From assembly GCA_028695015.1 (NCBI GenBank), contig JAQVJR010000001.1:1-33644 (forward strand): DNA of 33,644 nt, written 5' to 3'. The stretch is from Minisyncoccota bacterium. Lineage in GTDB: Bacteria; Patescibacteriota; Minisyncoccia; UBA6257. Below, one piece after another: positions 23,946-31,478 of this stretch. Positions within the stretch are counted from its first letter, which is position 1, and every line of letters starts with the position of its first letter. The position numbers and the translations under genes are program-made. Under the pieces are notes generated by a model. The model was not told where the DNA came from. It saw only the letters and a program-made list of their open reading frames with translations, and did no database searches.

Positions 23946-25112
23946 TCAATAAGCATTGCTTTCAATAGACAAATAATTAGTCCACTGGCCAGAGACTGTA
24001 GAAGTCCAGTAGGTTCCGTAACTGTCAACACCGCTGAACGACCCATTGTTATAATTCCGAGTGCCACCTACTGTCAATTTAAGCGGACTTTCAAAAGCGC
24101 CTTGTGCATTACTCGGAACCCAAGAACGAGATTCATTACTCCATTCGTCTAAAGTAGGGATTCTCCACCCAAGAGGACATGGGTTATCAATTCCACTCGC
24201 TTCTTGCCAAAGATGATGGTTTTGTGGATTTCTCCAATCATAAGGAGAACCCGTTCCTGTAATGAAATTACTATGCCCAGGAGTATCAGAGCTTGAACGA
24301 GTAGAAGTTGTCCCACTAGTTCTTGATTGATGTCCATCATCTAATCTTCCCCATTGAAATAAATCTCCATAGGCATTTGTATCAGTAGATGAAATAGCTA
24401 CTCTAGAAGCTCCTAAGTTTCTATCCATCCAGCATTTGCCTTGACTTTCTACTGTGCCATAGGTTACAGAAGATCCTTTATATGTGAAAGTAATATTATC
24501 TCCGCATTGCCAGCCAACAGGAGGACCACCAGATGCAAAAGATTCAAAACAATTTGTATTTAGAGAAATGGGGGCTAAAGATAAATTTGTTCCTAATTCA
24601 TAAAGAGAATCAATATTACCCCCATCTTTGCTAGTAACATCTCCTGAGCCTCCTTCAGAATAATACTCACTTTCCATATTAGCCGTTAGCTTAAAGGTCT
24701 TTCCTAAAGAATCTACTGTATATACATAATAAAGCCCTTTGTCTTTATTACTAACCGGATCTATAGGTAAATTACTTAAGGAGGTAAAGCCACTCATTTT
24801 TGTAAAATCAATGGGGATCCATCCAGAACCATCTATTAACTGGGTAGTAGCACTAGAGCCTTGACCTGTACTACATTGAATTCCTTGAACATGTGAATAT
24901 GTTTGATCATTTTCTCCAATAAATTCTTCTGGTTTTTTAACTATAAACAAGGCAATAGCATTTCTTAAAGCATTTAAATCAGAAATTCTACTAGAATCTC
25001 TGGCCTTAGCTAAGAGCTCTGTAGGATTAATGACTAAAACAATAGTAGTAGAAAGAACAGCTAAGATACCAATAACAATAAGTAATTCTAATAAAGTAAA
25101 CCCTTTTTTCAT
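23946..25112 (-). CDS. Type IV prepilin-like protein with Fibrobacter-type (FISUMP) domain, in-frame TGA near the end
   Basis: Residues 1-30 form a prepilin leader and helix: MKKG is cut before FTLLELLIVIGILAVLS, which should let the protein be assembled by a type IV pilus machine. Residues about 31-175 are a pseudopilin-like region. From about 205 the C-terminal domain is of the Fibrobacter major paralogous type: GKCWMDRNLGASRVA (226-240), FQWGR, WRNPQNHHLWQ, CPLGWRIPTLDEW (312-324), TRNYNNGSFSG and YGTYWTSTVSG. The frame then stops at TGA after residue 388, but the next 18 codons in the same frame encode the canonical family ending RSVRCIKD. The full protein would be 407 residues. The final approx. 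100 nt are very G+C-rich. The gene begins 1 nt after the dehydrogenase stop. Probably a surface-displayed, ligand-binding pilin. Confidence 0.85.
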   Translation of the reverse strand: MKKGFTLLELLIVIGILAVLSTTIVLVINPTELLAKARDSSRISDLNALRNAIALFIVKKPEEFIGENDQTYSHVQGIQCSTGQGSSATTQLIDGSGWIPIDFTKMSGFTSLSNLPIDPVSNKDKGLYYVYTVDSLGKTFKLTANMESEYYSEGGSGDVTSKDGGNIDSLYELGTNLSLAPISLNTNCFESFASGGPPVGWQCGDNITFTYKGSSVTYGTVESQGKCWMDRNLGASRVAISSTDTNAYGDLFQWGRLDDGHQSRTSGTTSTRSSSDTPGHSNFITGTGSPYDWRNPQNHHLWQEASGIDNPCPLGWRIPTLDEWSNESRSWVPSNAQGAFESPLKLTVGGTRNYNNGSFSGVDSYGTYWTSTVSGQWTNYLSIESNAY

Positions 25113-25113
25113 A

Positions 25114-26133
25114 TTATTTATTTTTTATTAAATTAATGGGTTTTGATAATTTAAATTGTTTAATATTCTCTATTGTTTTTATTATTATATTCTCCAAAGC
25201 TTCTTGCGTATTAAAGGCATTATGAGGCGAAACAATCACATTATCTAAATCTATAAACACATGATTAGCTAAAAGGATTTTTAATTTTTCAGAAGGAATA
25301 TCTTGTTTTTCCATAAGCATTCTCTGTTCTTCTTTTAAATCCCCTTCTTCTTCTAAAACATCCAAAGCAGCACCACCAAGATGATTATTCTTTATTGCCT
25401 CATAAAGCGCCTGGGTTTCTATTATCCCTCCTCGAGCTGTATTAATGATATAACAACCAGGTTTTGTTTTAAAAATATTATCTTTATTTATCAAATGATG
25501 TGTTTCTTTATTATGAGGAACATGCAAACTAATCACATCAGAAACAGATAAAAGATTTTCCAAATCCACATATTCAAATCCTAATTGTCTGGCTAATTCT
25601 TCTTGAGGATATTTATCATAAGCAATGACCTTCATTGAAAATCCTTTAGCAATTTTAATCACTTCTCTACCTATTTTACCAACCCCTATTACTCCTAAAA
25701 TCTTTTCATATAATTCTCTACCTTGTAATCCTTCTAAAGAAAAACTACCTGTTTCCCTCACTTGATGATAAGCATCATAGACCTTTCTTATCAAGCATAA
25801 TAATAAAGCAAATGTATATTCTGCCACTGTATGTTCTCCATAATCTGGTACATTAGATACTAAGATATTATTATCTTTACAATAACTCAAATCAATATGG
25901 TCAAAACCAGTAGAGCGAGTAGCAATAAATTTTAAATTCTTTAATTGTTTTAAAACTTCTTGAGATAATTGAGATCCAATAAAAACAGAAACAATTTCAT
26001 AATCCACATATTGACTAACATTTTCTAAACTTAATTTTTCTTGAGTAAAATCAATTAATTCTAAAAAATCAGGATATTTTTCTAAAATTCCCTTTTCCTG
26101 TTCTGTTAATTCAAAGAAGATGATTTTTTTCAT
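25114..26133 (-). CDS. D-2-hydroxyacid dehydrogenase (D-lactate dehydrogenase-like)
   Basis: The enzyme should reduce a 2-keto acid such as pyruvate with NADH to the D-hydroxy acid. The catalytic-domain segment ATRSTGFDHIDL and NVPDYGEHTVAEYTFALL are typical of the D-LDH branch. The NAD-binding motif is GVIGVGKIGREV, followed by the Asp-based NAD-specificity signal in VIAYDKYPQ. Catalytic residues are Arg in NTARGGIIE and His in VSPHNAFNTQEAL, with the acidic residue in the intervening LDVLEEEGD. Length is 339 aa, normal. Its start overlaps the enolase stop by 23 nt, so the two are probably translationally coupled. Substrate is likely pyruvate from context (enolase and PEP synthase alongside), which would regenerate NAD+. 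Confidence 0.9.
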   Translation of the reverse strand: MKKIIFFELTEQEKGILEKYPDFLELIDFTQEKLSLENVSQYVDYEIVSVFIGSQLSQEVLKQLKNLKFIATRSTGFDHIDLSYCKDNNILVSNVPDYGEHTVAEYTFALLLCLIRKVYDAYHQVRETGSFSLEGLQGRELYEKILGVIGVGKIGREVIKIAKGFSMKVIAYDKYPQEELARQLGFEYVDLENLLSVSDVISLHVPHNKETHHLINKDNIFKTKPGCYIINTARGGIIETQALYEAIKNNHLGGAALDVLEEEGDLKEEQRMLMEKQDIPSEKLKILLANHVFIDLDNVIVSPHNAFNTQEALENIIIKTIENIKQFKLSKPINLIKNK

Positions 26134-27328
26134 AATTTGAAATTTGGATTAATCTATTGTATTTTACCATTCTTTCTTCTGGCTGTGGAGCTCCAGATTT
26201 TAAAGCCCAAGCTCTACTAGCCCAAGCTAAATCAGCAATAAAATTATCTTCAGTTTCTGCACTCCGATGACTGATAATAATTTTAATTTTATTCTTAATA
26301 GCTAAATTAATAGTTTTTAATGTTTCTGAGATTGTCCCAATCTGAGTTGGTTTGATAATTACTCCATTAATGGCTTTTAATTTAATTGCCTTTTCCAATA
26401 TTTCATAATTAGTCGCTGTTAAATCATCACCAATAATAATGGTTTTAATTTTCCTGTTTGTTGCTAAAGCCTTAAAACCTTCAAAATCATTTTCTTCAAA
26501 TGGATCTTCTATTGATAAAATATCAAAACGAGTAATCAGTTTTGTATAAATATCTAATAATTCTTTTTGAGAAACACTTTTATCTTCTTTAATTTCATAT
26601 TTCTCCTTTTCTTTGTTATAAAAAGAATCAGCAGCCACATCTAAAGAAAATCTGATTTTATCTTTTAAATTTAATTGATCTCTAATTTCTTCAAAAATTT
26701 CCAAGGGTTTTGTATAGTCTTCACCTAGCATTATCAAACCTCCTTCATCACCAAATACATTTTTACCAAATTCTTTTTTAAAATATTCTTTTAAACCTGC
26801 AAAGAATATTTGTGCTGTTTCTAAACAAGCTTTTAAATCTTTTATCTGAGGCACAATCATATATTCTTGAATCCTAGGCCCAGAAACAGCATGTTGACCT
26901 CCATTAATTAAATTAAATAAAAACAAAGGCAAATCTTTTCTTTTACCTTTGATTGAAATGTATTTTTCTAAATATTGCCAAAGCTCTAATTTTTCCTTTT
27001 TAGCTGCTAAATAACAAAAAGCTTGTGATAAAACTAAAATCAAATTTCCCCCAAAAGCAGATTTATTCTTTGTGCCATCTAATTCTAATAAAAATCCATC
27101 AAAGTCATTAATATCAACAAATTCAACATCTAGCAACCTTTCTTTGATTTTTTCAAATTTCCTCACTGCTGTATATGGATTCATTACAAAAACCTCTTTT
27201 TCGCCAACACTTTTCCCATGAGGCACACTAGAGCTAACTTCAATATTTCCACTTCTCATAATGGCCTTTAAAGTCTCCTGACCCCTTGAATCATAAATTA
27301 TTTTAAGAAAAATATTGTCAATTTTCAT
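26111..27328 (-). CDS. eno: Enolase, divergent
   Basis: Enolase interconverts 2-phosphoglycerate and phosphoenolpyruvate in the cytoplasm. Recognisable segments are IYDSRGQETL near the N-terminus, NLINGGQHAVSGPRIQEYMI, VFGDEGGL, FSLDVAADSFY (a metal Asp), SIEDPFEENDF, IIGDDLTATN, KPTQIGTISETL (catalytic Lys) and ISHRSAETEDNFIADLAW. Differences from the common form: the SGASTG loop that carries a metal-binding Ser is HGKSVG (H37 where Ser is usual), and NQIGT is TQIGT. Length of 405 aa is a little short. The start lies 45 nt after the ppsA stop. Function is likely retained, but the mobile loop change is notable. The stop is TGA, supporting use of TGA as a stop here. Confidence 0.9.
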   Translation of the reverse strand: MKIDNIFLKIIYDSRGQETLKAIMRSGNIEVSSSVPHGKSVGEKEVFVMNPYTAVRKFEKIKERLLDVEFVDINDFDGFLLELDGTKNKSAFGGNLILVLSQAFCYLAAKKEKLELWQYLEKYISIKGKRKDLPLFLFNLINGGQHAVSGPRIQEYMIVPQIKDLKACLETAQIFFAGLKEYFKKEFGKNVFGDEGGLIMLGEDYTKPLEIFEEIRDQLNLKDKIRFSLDVAADSFYNKEKEKYEIKEDKSVSQKELLDIYTKLITRFDILSIEDPFEENDFEGFKALATNRKIKTIIIGDDLTATNYEILEKAIKLKAINGVIIKPTQIGTISETLKTINLAIKNKIKIIISHRSAETEDNFIADLAWASRAWALKSGAPQPEERMVKYNRLIQISNYEKNHLL

Positions 27329-27373
27329 TATGATTTTTTATTATCTGCAAAAATACAAAGCCAACAATGCAAC

Positions 27374-29794
27374 CTATTTTATTTTACTAATTTCTAAAAT
27401 AGTTTTAATTACTGTATCTGGATTCAAAGACATACTTTCTATTCCCTGCTCTACTAAGAATTTTGCAAAATCCATAAAATCACTTGGTGCCTGACCACAA
27501 ATGCCTACATATTTCTTTCTCCTCTTACAAGCTTTAATTACTGTAGCAATCATTCTCTTTACTGCTTCATCTCTTTCATCACCTATCTTTTGAATAACTG
27601 CATTATCTCGATCAATACCAAGGGCTAATTGAGTTAAATCATTTGAACCAATGCTCATGCCATCAAAAATATCAAGGAATTCTTCTACTAAGATAACATT
27701 AGAAGGAATCTCACACATTACATATAGCTTAGGTGGTTGGCTATTACTTAACAAACCTGATTCTTGAATTAATTTTTTTGAAGCTTTGCCCTCTTTTATG
27801 GTTCGACAAAATGGAACCATGATTGAAATATTTTTTAAACCAAATACCTCTCTTGCTCTTTTAATCGCCTCGCATTCCATTAAGAAAGCTGGTTTAAACT
27901 GAGGGTCAATATAGCGACAAGCGCCTCTAAAGCCTAACATTGGATTAGCTTCTTCTCCTTCATACAATTCCCCTCCTATTAAATTACGATATTCATTGGT
28001 TTTAAAATCAGAAAACCTCACTATCACTTCTTTCGGATAAAAAGCCGCTCCGATTTGAGCAATGCCTTCTGCTAATTCTTTAATAAAATATTCTTTCTTA
28101 TCTTTATGCTCAATAGTTAATTTTTCTATTTGATGAATAATTCTATCCATCTTTGCTTTTTGAGATTTATCTTTAATCTTTGTATTCTCTTTTTTAAGTT
28201 TCATATAATGATACAAAGCCAAAGGATGAATTCTGATTTTTTCAGCTATGATAAATTCTTCTCTAGCCAATCCTACACCTTCATTGGGCAAAAATGAAGA
28301 TGAAAAAGCAATTTCAGGAGCGCCAACATTCATCATAATCTTGGTTTTTACCTTTGGGAATTTCTTAAAATTGTATTCTTTAATTTCAAATGATACCTTG
28401 CCATCAAAAATCCTGCCATCTAATCCCTGAGTGCAATCAACAGTTACCTCTTGCCCATTTTTTAATTTCTTAGTGGCTTCCCGAGCACCAACAATACAAG
28501 GCACGCCTAATTCCCTAGAGATAATAGCGGCATGACAAGTCTTACTGCCTTCATCAGTAATAATGGCTGAAGCCATTGGAAACACAGAGGTCCAATCTGG
28601 GTCTGTCATCTTAGTGACTAAAACCTCTCCTTTTTTAAATTCAGAAAGTTTGGAAACACTAGTAACCACTCTTACCTTGCCTGTGCCTATCTTATTACCA
28701 ATAGCAATTCCAGTTAAAAAGGGTTTTTTTGTTGTTTTAAGTTTATATTCTTGATAAATATTTGATCTGACTGCATGAACTGTTTCTGGCCTTGATTGAA
28801 CAATGAATAATTCTCCTGTTTTACCATCCTTAGCCCATTCAATATCCTGAGGCATCCATCTTTTGTTTAATTTAGAATAATAATCTTCAATAATTACTCC
28901 CCATTTAGCTAAAGTTAAAATTTCTTTATCATTTAAAGAAAACTTTTCTTGTTCTTTTAGAGAAACAGGCATTTCTTTAATTCCTCCTTTTTTATCATAA
29001 ATGTATTTTTTTGTTTTCCTACCTAAATCTTTTCTAATAATCGCTTCATATCCTTGAGCTAAGGTAGGTTTAAAAACATAAAATTCATCTGGGGTAATCA
29101 ATCCCTTAACAATCATTTCTCCTAAACCATAAATAGAATTAATCAAAACAATATTAGGAAAACCTGATTCTGTGTCTAAGGTAAACATAATACCTGAAGA
29201 AGATAAATCTGATCTAACCATCATCTGGACACCAATTGAAAGAGCAAACTTAAAATGAGAAAGTTTTTTCTCTTCCCGATAAGTAATCACCCGATCATTA
29301 AAAGAAGAAGCCAAACATTTTCTAATAGCAATTAATAAATCTTCTTCACCTTTAACATTTAAAAATGTTTCAAATTGACCGGCAAAAGAATCCCTAGGAG
29401 AATCTTCTGCTACTCCAGAAGATCTCACTGCTGTTTCACAATTCTTACCATATTTTCTTTCTAATGTTTTATAGGCTTTAAAAATTTCTTTTTTCAAATC
29501 TTCAGGGAATTTTCCACTTAAGATAAGTCTTCTAGATTTTCTACCAATTTCTTGTAAGCTCTTTATACTCTTTGGATTAAAATCAGCAAAAATATCTTTT
29601 AATTTTTTTTCAAAATTGTTTTCTTTTATAAAATGCCAATAAGCAGCAGAAGTTAGGGCAAAGCCATTAGGAATATTAACTCCTTTTTTAGAAAGGCTAT
29701 TATACATCTCTCCTAAAGATCCATTTTTACCACCAACATCTAAAACATCTTTAATGCCTATTTCTTTGAACCATAAAATGTATTTTTTATTCAT
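27374..29794 (-). CDS. ppsA: Phosphoenolpyruvate synthase
   Basis: PEP synthase interconverts pyruvate + ATP and PEP + AMP + Pi through a phosphohistidine. The N-terminal ATP-grasp domain shows VGGKNGSLGEM, AVRSSGVAEDSPRDSFAGQ and a closing QDIEWA...IVQSRPET. The swivelling domain has DEGSKTCHAAIISRELG with the catalytic His. The C-terminal PEP/pyruvate barrel has GEEANPMLGFRGACRYI, SIGSNDLTQLALGIDRD and the catalytic Cys in YVGICGQAPSD. Two starts are possible: MFVKSNNLKRI at 29827 or MNKKYILWF at 29794. The second is preferred: family members begin with a segment like YILWFKEIG, and the first overlaps a plus-strand promoter. Without a pyruvate kinase in the window, it may run in the ATP-making direction (inference). 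Confidence 0.95.
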   Translation of the reverse strand: MNKKYILWFKEIGIKDVLDVGGKNGSLGEMYNSLSKKGVNIPNGFALTSAAYWHFIKENNFEKKLKDIFADFNPKSIKSLQEIGRKSRRLILSGKFPEDLKKEIFKAYKTLERKYGKNCETAVRSSGVAEDSPRDSFAGQFETFLNVKGEEDLLIAIRKCLASSFNDRVITYREEKKLSHFKFALSIGVQMMVRSDLSSSGIMFTLDTESGFPNIVLINSIYGLGEMIVKGLITPDEFYVFKPTLAQGYEAIIRKDLGRKTKKYIYDKKGGIKEMPVSLKEQEKFSLNDKEILTLAKWGVIIEDYYSKLNKRWMPQDIEWAKDGKTGELFIVQSRPETVHAVRSNIYQEYKLKTTKKPFLTGIAIGNKIGTGKVRVVTSVSKLSEFKKGEVLVTKMTDPDWTSVFPMASAIITDEGSKTCHAAIISRELGVPCIVGAREATKKLKNGQEVTVDCTQGLDGRIFDGKVSFEIKEYNFKKFPKVKTKIMMNVGAPEIAFSSSFLPNEGVGLAREEFIIAEKIRIHPLALYHYMKLKKENTKIKDKSQKAKMDRIIHQIEKLTIEHKDKKEYFIKELAEGIAQIGAAFYPKEVIVRFSDFKTNEYRNLIGGELYEGEEANPMLGFRGACRYIDPQFKPAFLMECEAIKRAREVFGLKNISIMVPFCRTIKEGKASKKLIQESGLLSNSQPPKLYVMCEIPSNVILVEEFLDIFDGMSIGSNDLTQLALGIDRDNAVIQKIGDERDEAVKRMIATVIKACKRRKKYVGICGQAPSDFMDFAKFLVEQGIESMSLNPDTVIKTILEISKIK

Positions 29795-29816
29795 AATTCT
29801 TTTTAAGTTATTTGAC

Positions 29817-29844
29817 TTGACAAACATTCTCTATTTGGTATAAT
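29817..29844 (+). promoter_or_regulatory. Consensus sigma-70 promoter for the small RNA
   Basis: Plus-strand TTGACA (29817-29822), 16-nt spacer and TATAAT (29839-29844): both hexamers match the consensus exactly. It points away from ppsA and into the hairpin at 29849. It is the best promoter match seen in the window. Confidence 0.65.
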
Positions 29845-29848
29845 AGAG

Positions 29849-29897
29849 ATGCTGTTGATTAGATGAGCTTGCTCTTCAAGTCAACAGCATTTTTTTT
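29849..29897 (+). ncRNA. Candidate very small self-terminating RNA
   Basis: The transcript expected from the promoter at 29817-29844 would start near 29849-29851 and consist almost entirely of one hairpin. ATGCTGTTGA (29849-29858) pairs perfectly over 10 bp with TCAACAGCAT (29881-29890), followed by eight T (29890-29897), a rho-independent terminator. The 22-nt apical part contains a smaller GAG-CTTG-CTC hairpin and A/U-rich internal arms. The product would be about 48 nt. The T-run is only on the plus-strand side, so it is not a good terminator for the minus-strand gene ending at 29900. No coding potential is present. No known RNA family is recognised. It could be a regulatory RNA, a decoy or a transcription punctuation device. 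Confidence 0.5.
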
Positions 29898-29899
29898 AT

Positions 29900-30754
29900 C
29901 TAAAAGCTGTTTTTTGCAAACAAAATCTCTGCTTCTTTTTTAAGAGTAGAGATTTTTTCTTTAGAAACTTGTAGTTTTTTTGCACATTCTGTCACCTCCA
30001 TACTTAATAATTCCTGAGCTAGCATTATCTTCTCTTTAGAAAATGCTTCTAATAATTCATCTTTAAAAGAAGGTAAGATGGTAATAGGATAAAACTGCTC
30101 TGTTTCCACAATGTATTCTAATCCAGTGCCTCGAGGATATTTCCAACCTAATAAATCTAAACCAACACATTCAGCATATTTTAACAATTGATTGGTGAAT
30201 TTATTATTAGTAATAATAATTGGTCTTGGTTTAAGATTTTTAAACTTTTTTTTACAATAATCTCCTAATTCAATATCTAGACAACGAGCATAATGATGTA
30301 AACCAATCCTTAAGTCTGTTTTTTTCCCAGGCAGGGTATGATATTTACATTCTCCAATCAAATAATATTTTTTTTCTATGGCCACAACATCTACTTCATG
30401 AGTGACACAAGCTCCATCAATATATTGATTAAGCTCTATCTTAAAACCCATTTTCTGTAAAACATCTCCAATATATTTTTCAAAAGGGAAACCACTTGGC
30501 CCTAAGGACATAATGGCTTCTTTTAAACGAAAACGAATACTACCTTTAGGATATTCTTTATCTAATATCTCTTCTACTCTTTCATAGATATCAAAAGTAG
30601 TCATGCCTGGAAAGATTTCTTTTCTAATAGTTAAGGCAATTGATTCAGCTAATTGTTTTGAGGCACCAACTCTTCGAGCACTATTGTAAATTTTTTGTTT
30701 AGAAAATAGTTCTTTTTCTCCTGATTTATTAGTAATATATATCTTTTTCTTCAT
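29900..30754 (-). CDS. ATP-cone domain fused to PD-(D/E)XK nuclease-like domain
   Basis: Residues 4-88 are an ATP-cone, the nucleotide-sensing module otherwise found in ribonucleotide reductases and NrdR: SGEKELFSKQKIYNSARRVG and FDIYERVEEIL. Residues about 93-165 resemble the restriction endonuclease-like (Mrr/PD-(D/E)XK) fold: THEVDVVAIEKKYYLIGECK with D122, E135 and K137 as the putative metal site, then KTDLRIGLHHYAR. The rest (about 178-284) contains a Rossmann-like PIIITNNKFT segment and a C-terminal helix-turn-helix-like stretch, TECAKKLQVSKEKISTLK. Such a protein could cut or bind DNA under control of ATP or dATP level; this is inference. It has no methylase partner nearby, which argues against a classical restriction-modification system. 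Confidence 0.75.
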   Translation of the reverse strand: MKKKIYITNKSGEKELFSKQKIYNSARRVGASKQLAESIALTIRKEIFPGMTTFDIYERVEEILDKEYPKGSIRFRLKEAIMSLGPSGFPFEKYIGDVLQKMGFKIELNQYIDGACVTHEVDVVAIEKKYYLIGECKYHTLPGKKTDLRIGLHHYARCLDIELGDYCKKKFKNLKPRPIIITNNKFTNQLLKYAECVGLDLLGWKYPRGTGLEYIVETEQFYPITILPSFKDELLEAFSKEKIMLAQELLSMEVTECAKKLQVSKEKISTLKKEAEILFAKNSF

Positions 30755-30767
30755 AAGTTAATATCCT

Positions 30768-31478
30768 TTATTTTACCTTACTCCCTGGTAAAACCTCACC
30801 TTCAGGAATTAATAATACTGGTCCTTGAGAAGCATCAACTGCCAAAAGCATTCCCTGGCTTAATTTGCCTTTTATTTCCCTAGGCTCCAAATTAGCCACC
30901 ACCACTATCTTTTTATTAATTAATAATTCTGGTTTGTATTGATGACCAATACCTGCAATGATTTGTCTTTTCTCTTCTCCTAAATCTATCTCTAAAACAA
31001 GCAACTTGTCAGTGCCTTCTAATTTTTCTGCTTTTAATATTTTTGCAATTCGCAAATCTAATTGTTCAAATTCTTTAAAATTAATCATTTTTTTATCTGA
31101 AAATGGTTTTTTTCTTTTTATACGCTCTCTGATTTCATCTTCATCTAAGCCAAAATGATGTCCAATTTCATGCCAAACTGTTTCTTCTATTATTTCTTTT
31201 ATTCTTTCTTCTTGTTCATTAGCTATTCTTTCAATATTGTTTTTAAAAAAAGTGATTTTATCTGGTACAGCTTGATAATAATATCCTCTTTTGATTTGAG
31301 GCACTCCTTCATAAAGACCTAATAAACAATTACCATCTATATATCCTAATTTTTCTTTTTGAAATTCTGTTGGCTCATCCTGTACTACTATAGCAATATT
31401 TTCCATTTTATTCAAAAAGTTATAAGGGATTTTCTTTAAAGCCTGGCTTACTAATTGTTCAAATTTCTCTTTTTCCAT
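30768..31478 (-). CDS. Zincin-type metallopeptidase domain fused to MetRS-type tRNA-binding domain
   Basis: Residues about 1-125 belong to the small zincin family (DUF1025/Zincin_1): LKKIPYNFLNKMENIAIVVQ, LLGLYEGVP, ITFFKNNIERI, and the metal motif HEIGHHFGLD (103-112) with two His and a third ligand. Residues 131-236 are an EMAP-II/MetRS-beta tRNA-binding OB fold: INFKEFEQLDLRIAKI, KLLVLEIDLGEEKRQIIAGI, VVVANLEPREIKGKLSQGM and LIPEGEVLPGSKVK. The two are in one frame; a Met at 131 begins the second domain exactly where stand-alone versions start, suggesting a gene fusion. No MetRS gene is in this window. Substrate of the peptidase unknown. It lies 13 nt upstream of the ATP-cone gene. Confidence 0.85.
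   Translation of the reverse strand: MEKEKFEQLVSQALKKIPYNFLNKMENIAIVVQDEPTEFQKEKLGYIDGNCLLGLYEGVPQIKRGYYYQAVPDKITFFKNNIERIANEQEERIKEIIEETVWHEIGHHFGLDEDEIRERIKRKKPFSDKKMINFKEFEQLDLRIAKILKAEKLEGTDKLLVLEIDLGEEKRQIIAGIGHQYKPELLINKKIVVVANLEPREIKGKLSQGMLLAVDASQGPVLLIPEGEVLPGSKVK

Noticed and set aside
23946-23948. TGA as a reassigned sense codon (genetic code 25 or 4)
   Set aside because: alaS (793-795) and eno (26111-26113) end at TGA at the natural end of their families, and other genes have no internal TGA.
29795-29827. N-terminal extension MFVKSNNLKRI of PEP synthase
   Set aside because: The family begins close to the YILWFKEIG segment, and this stretch overlaps the -35 of the plus-strand promoter.
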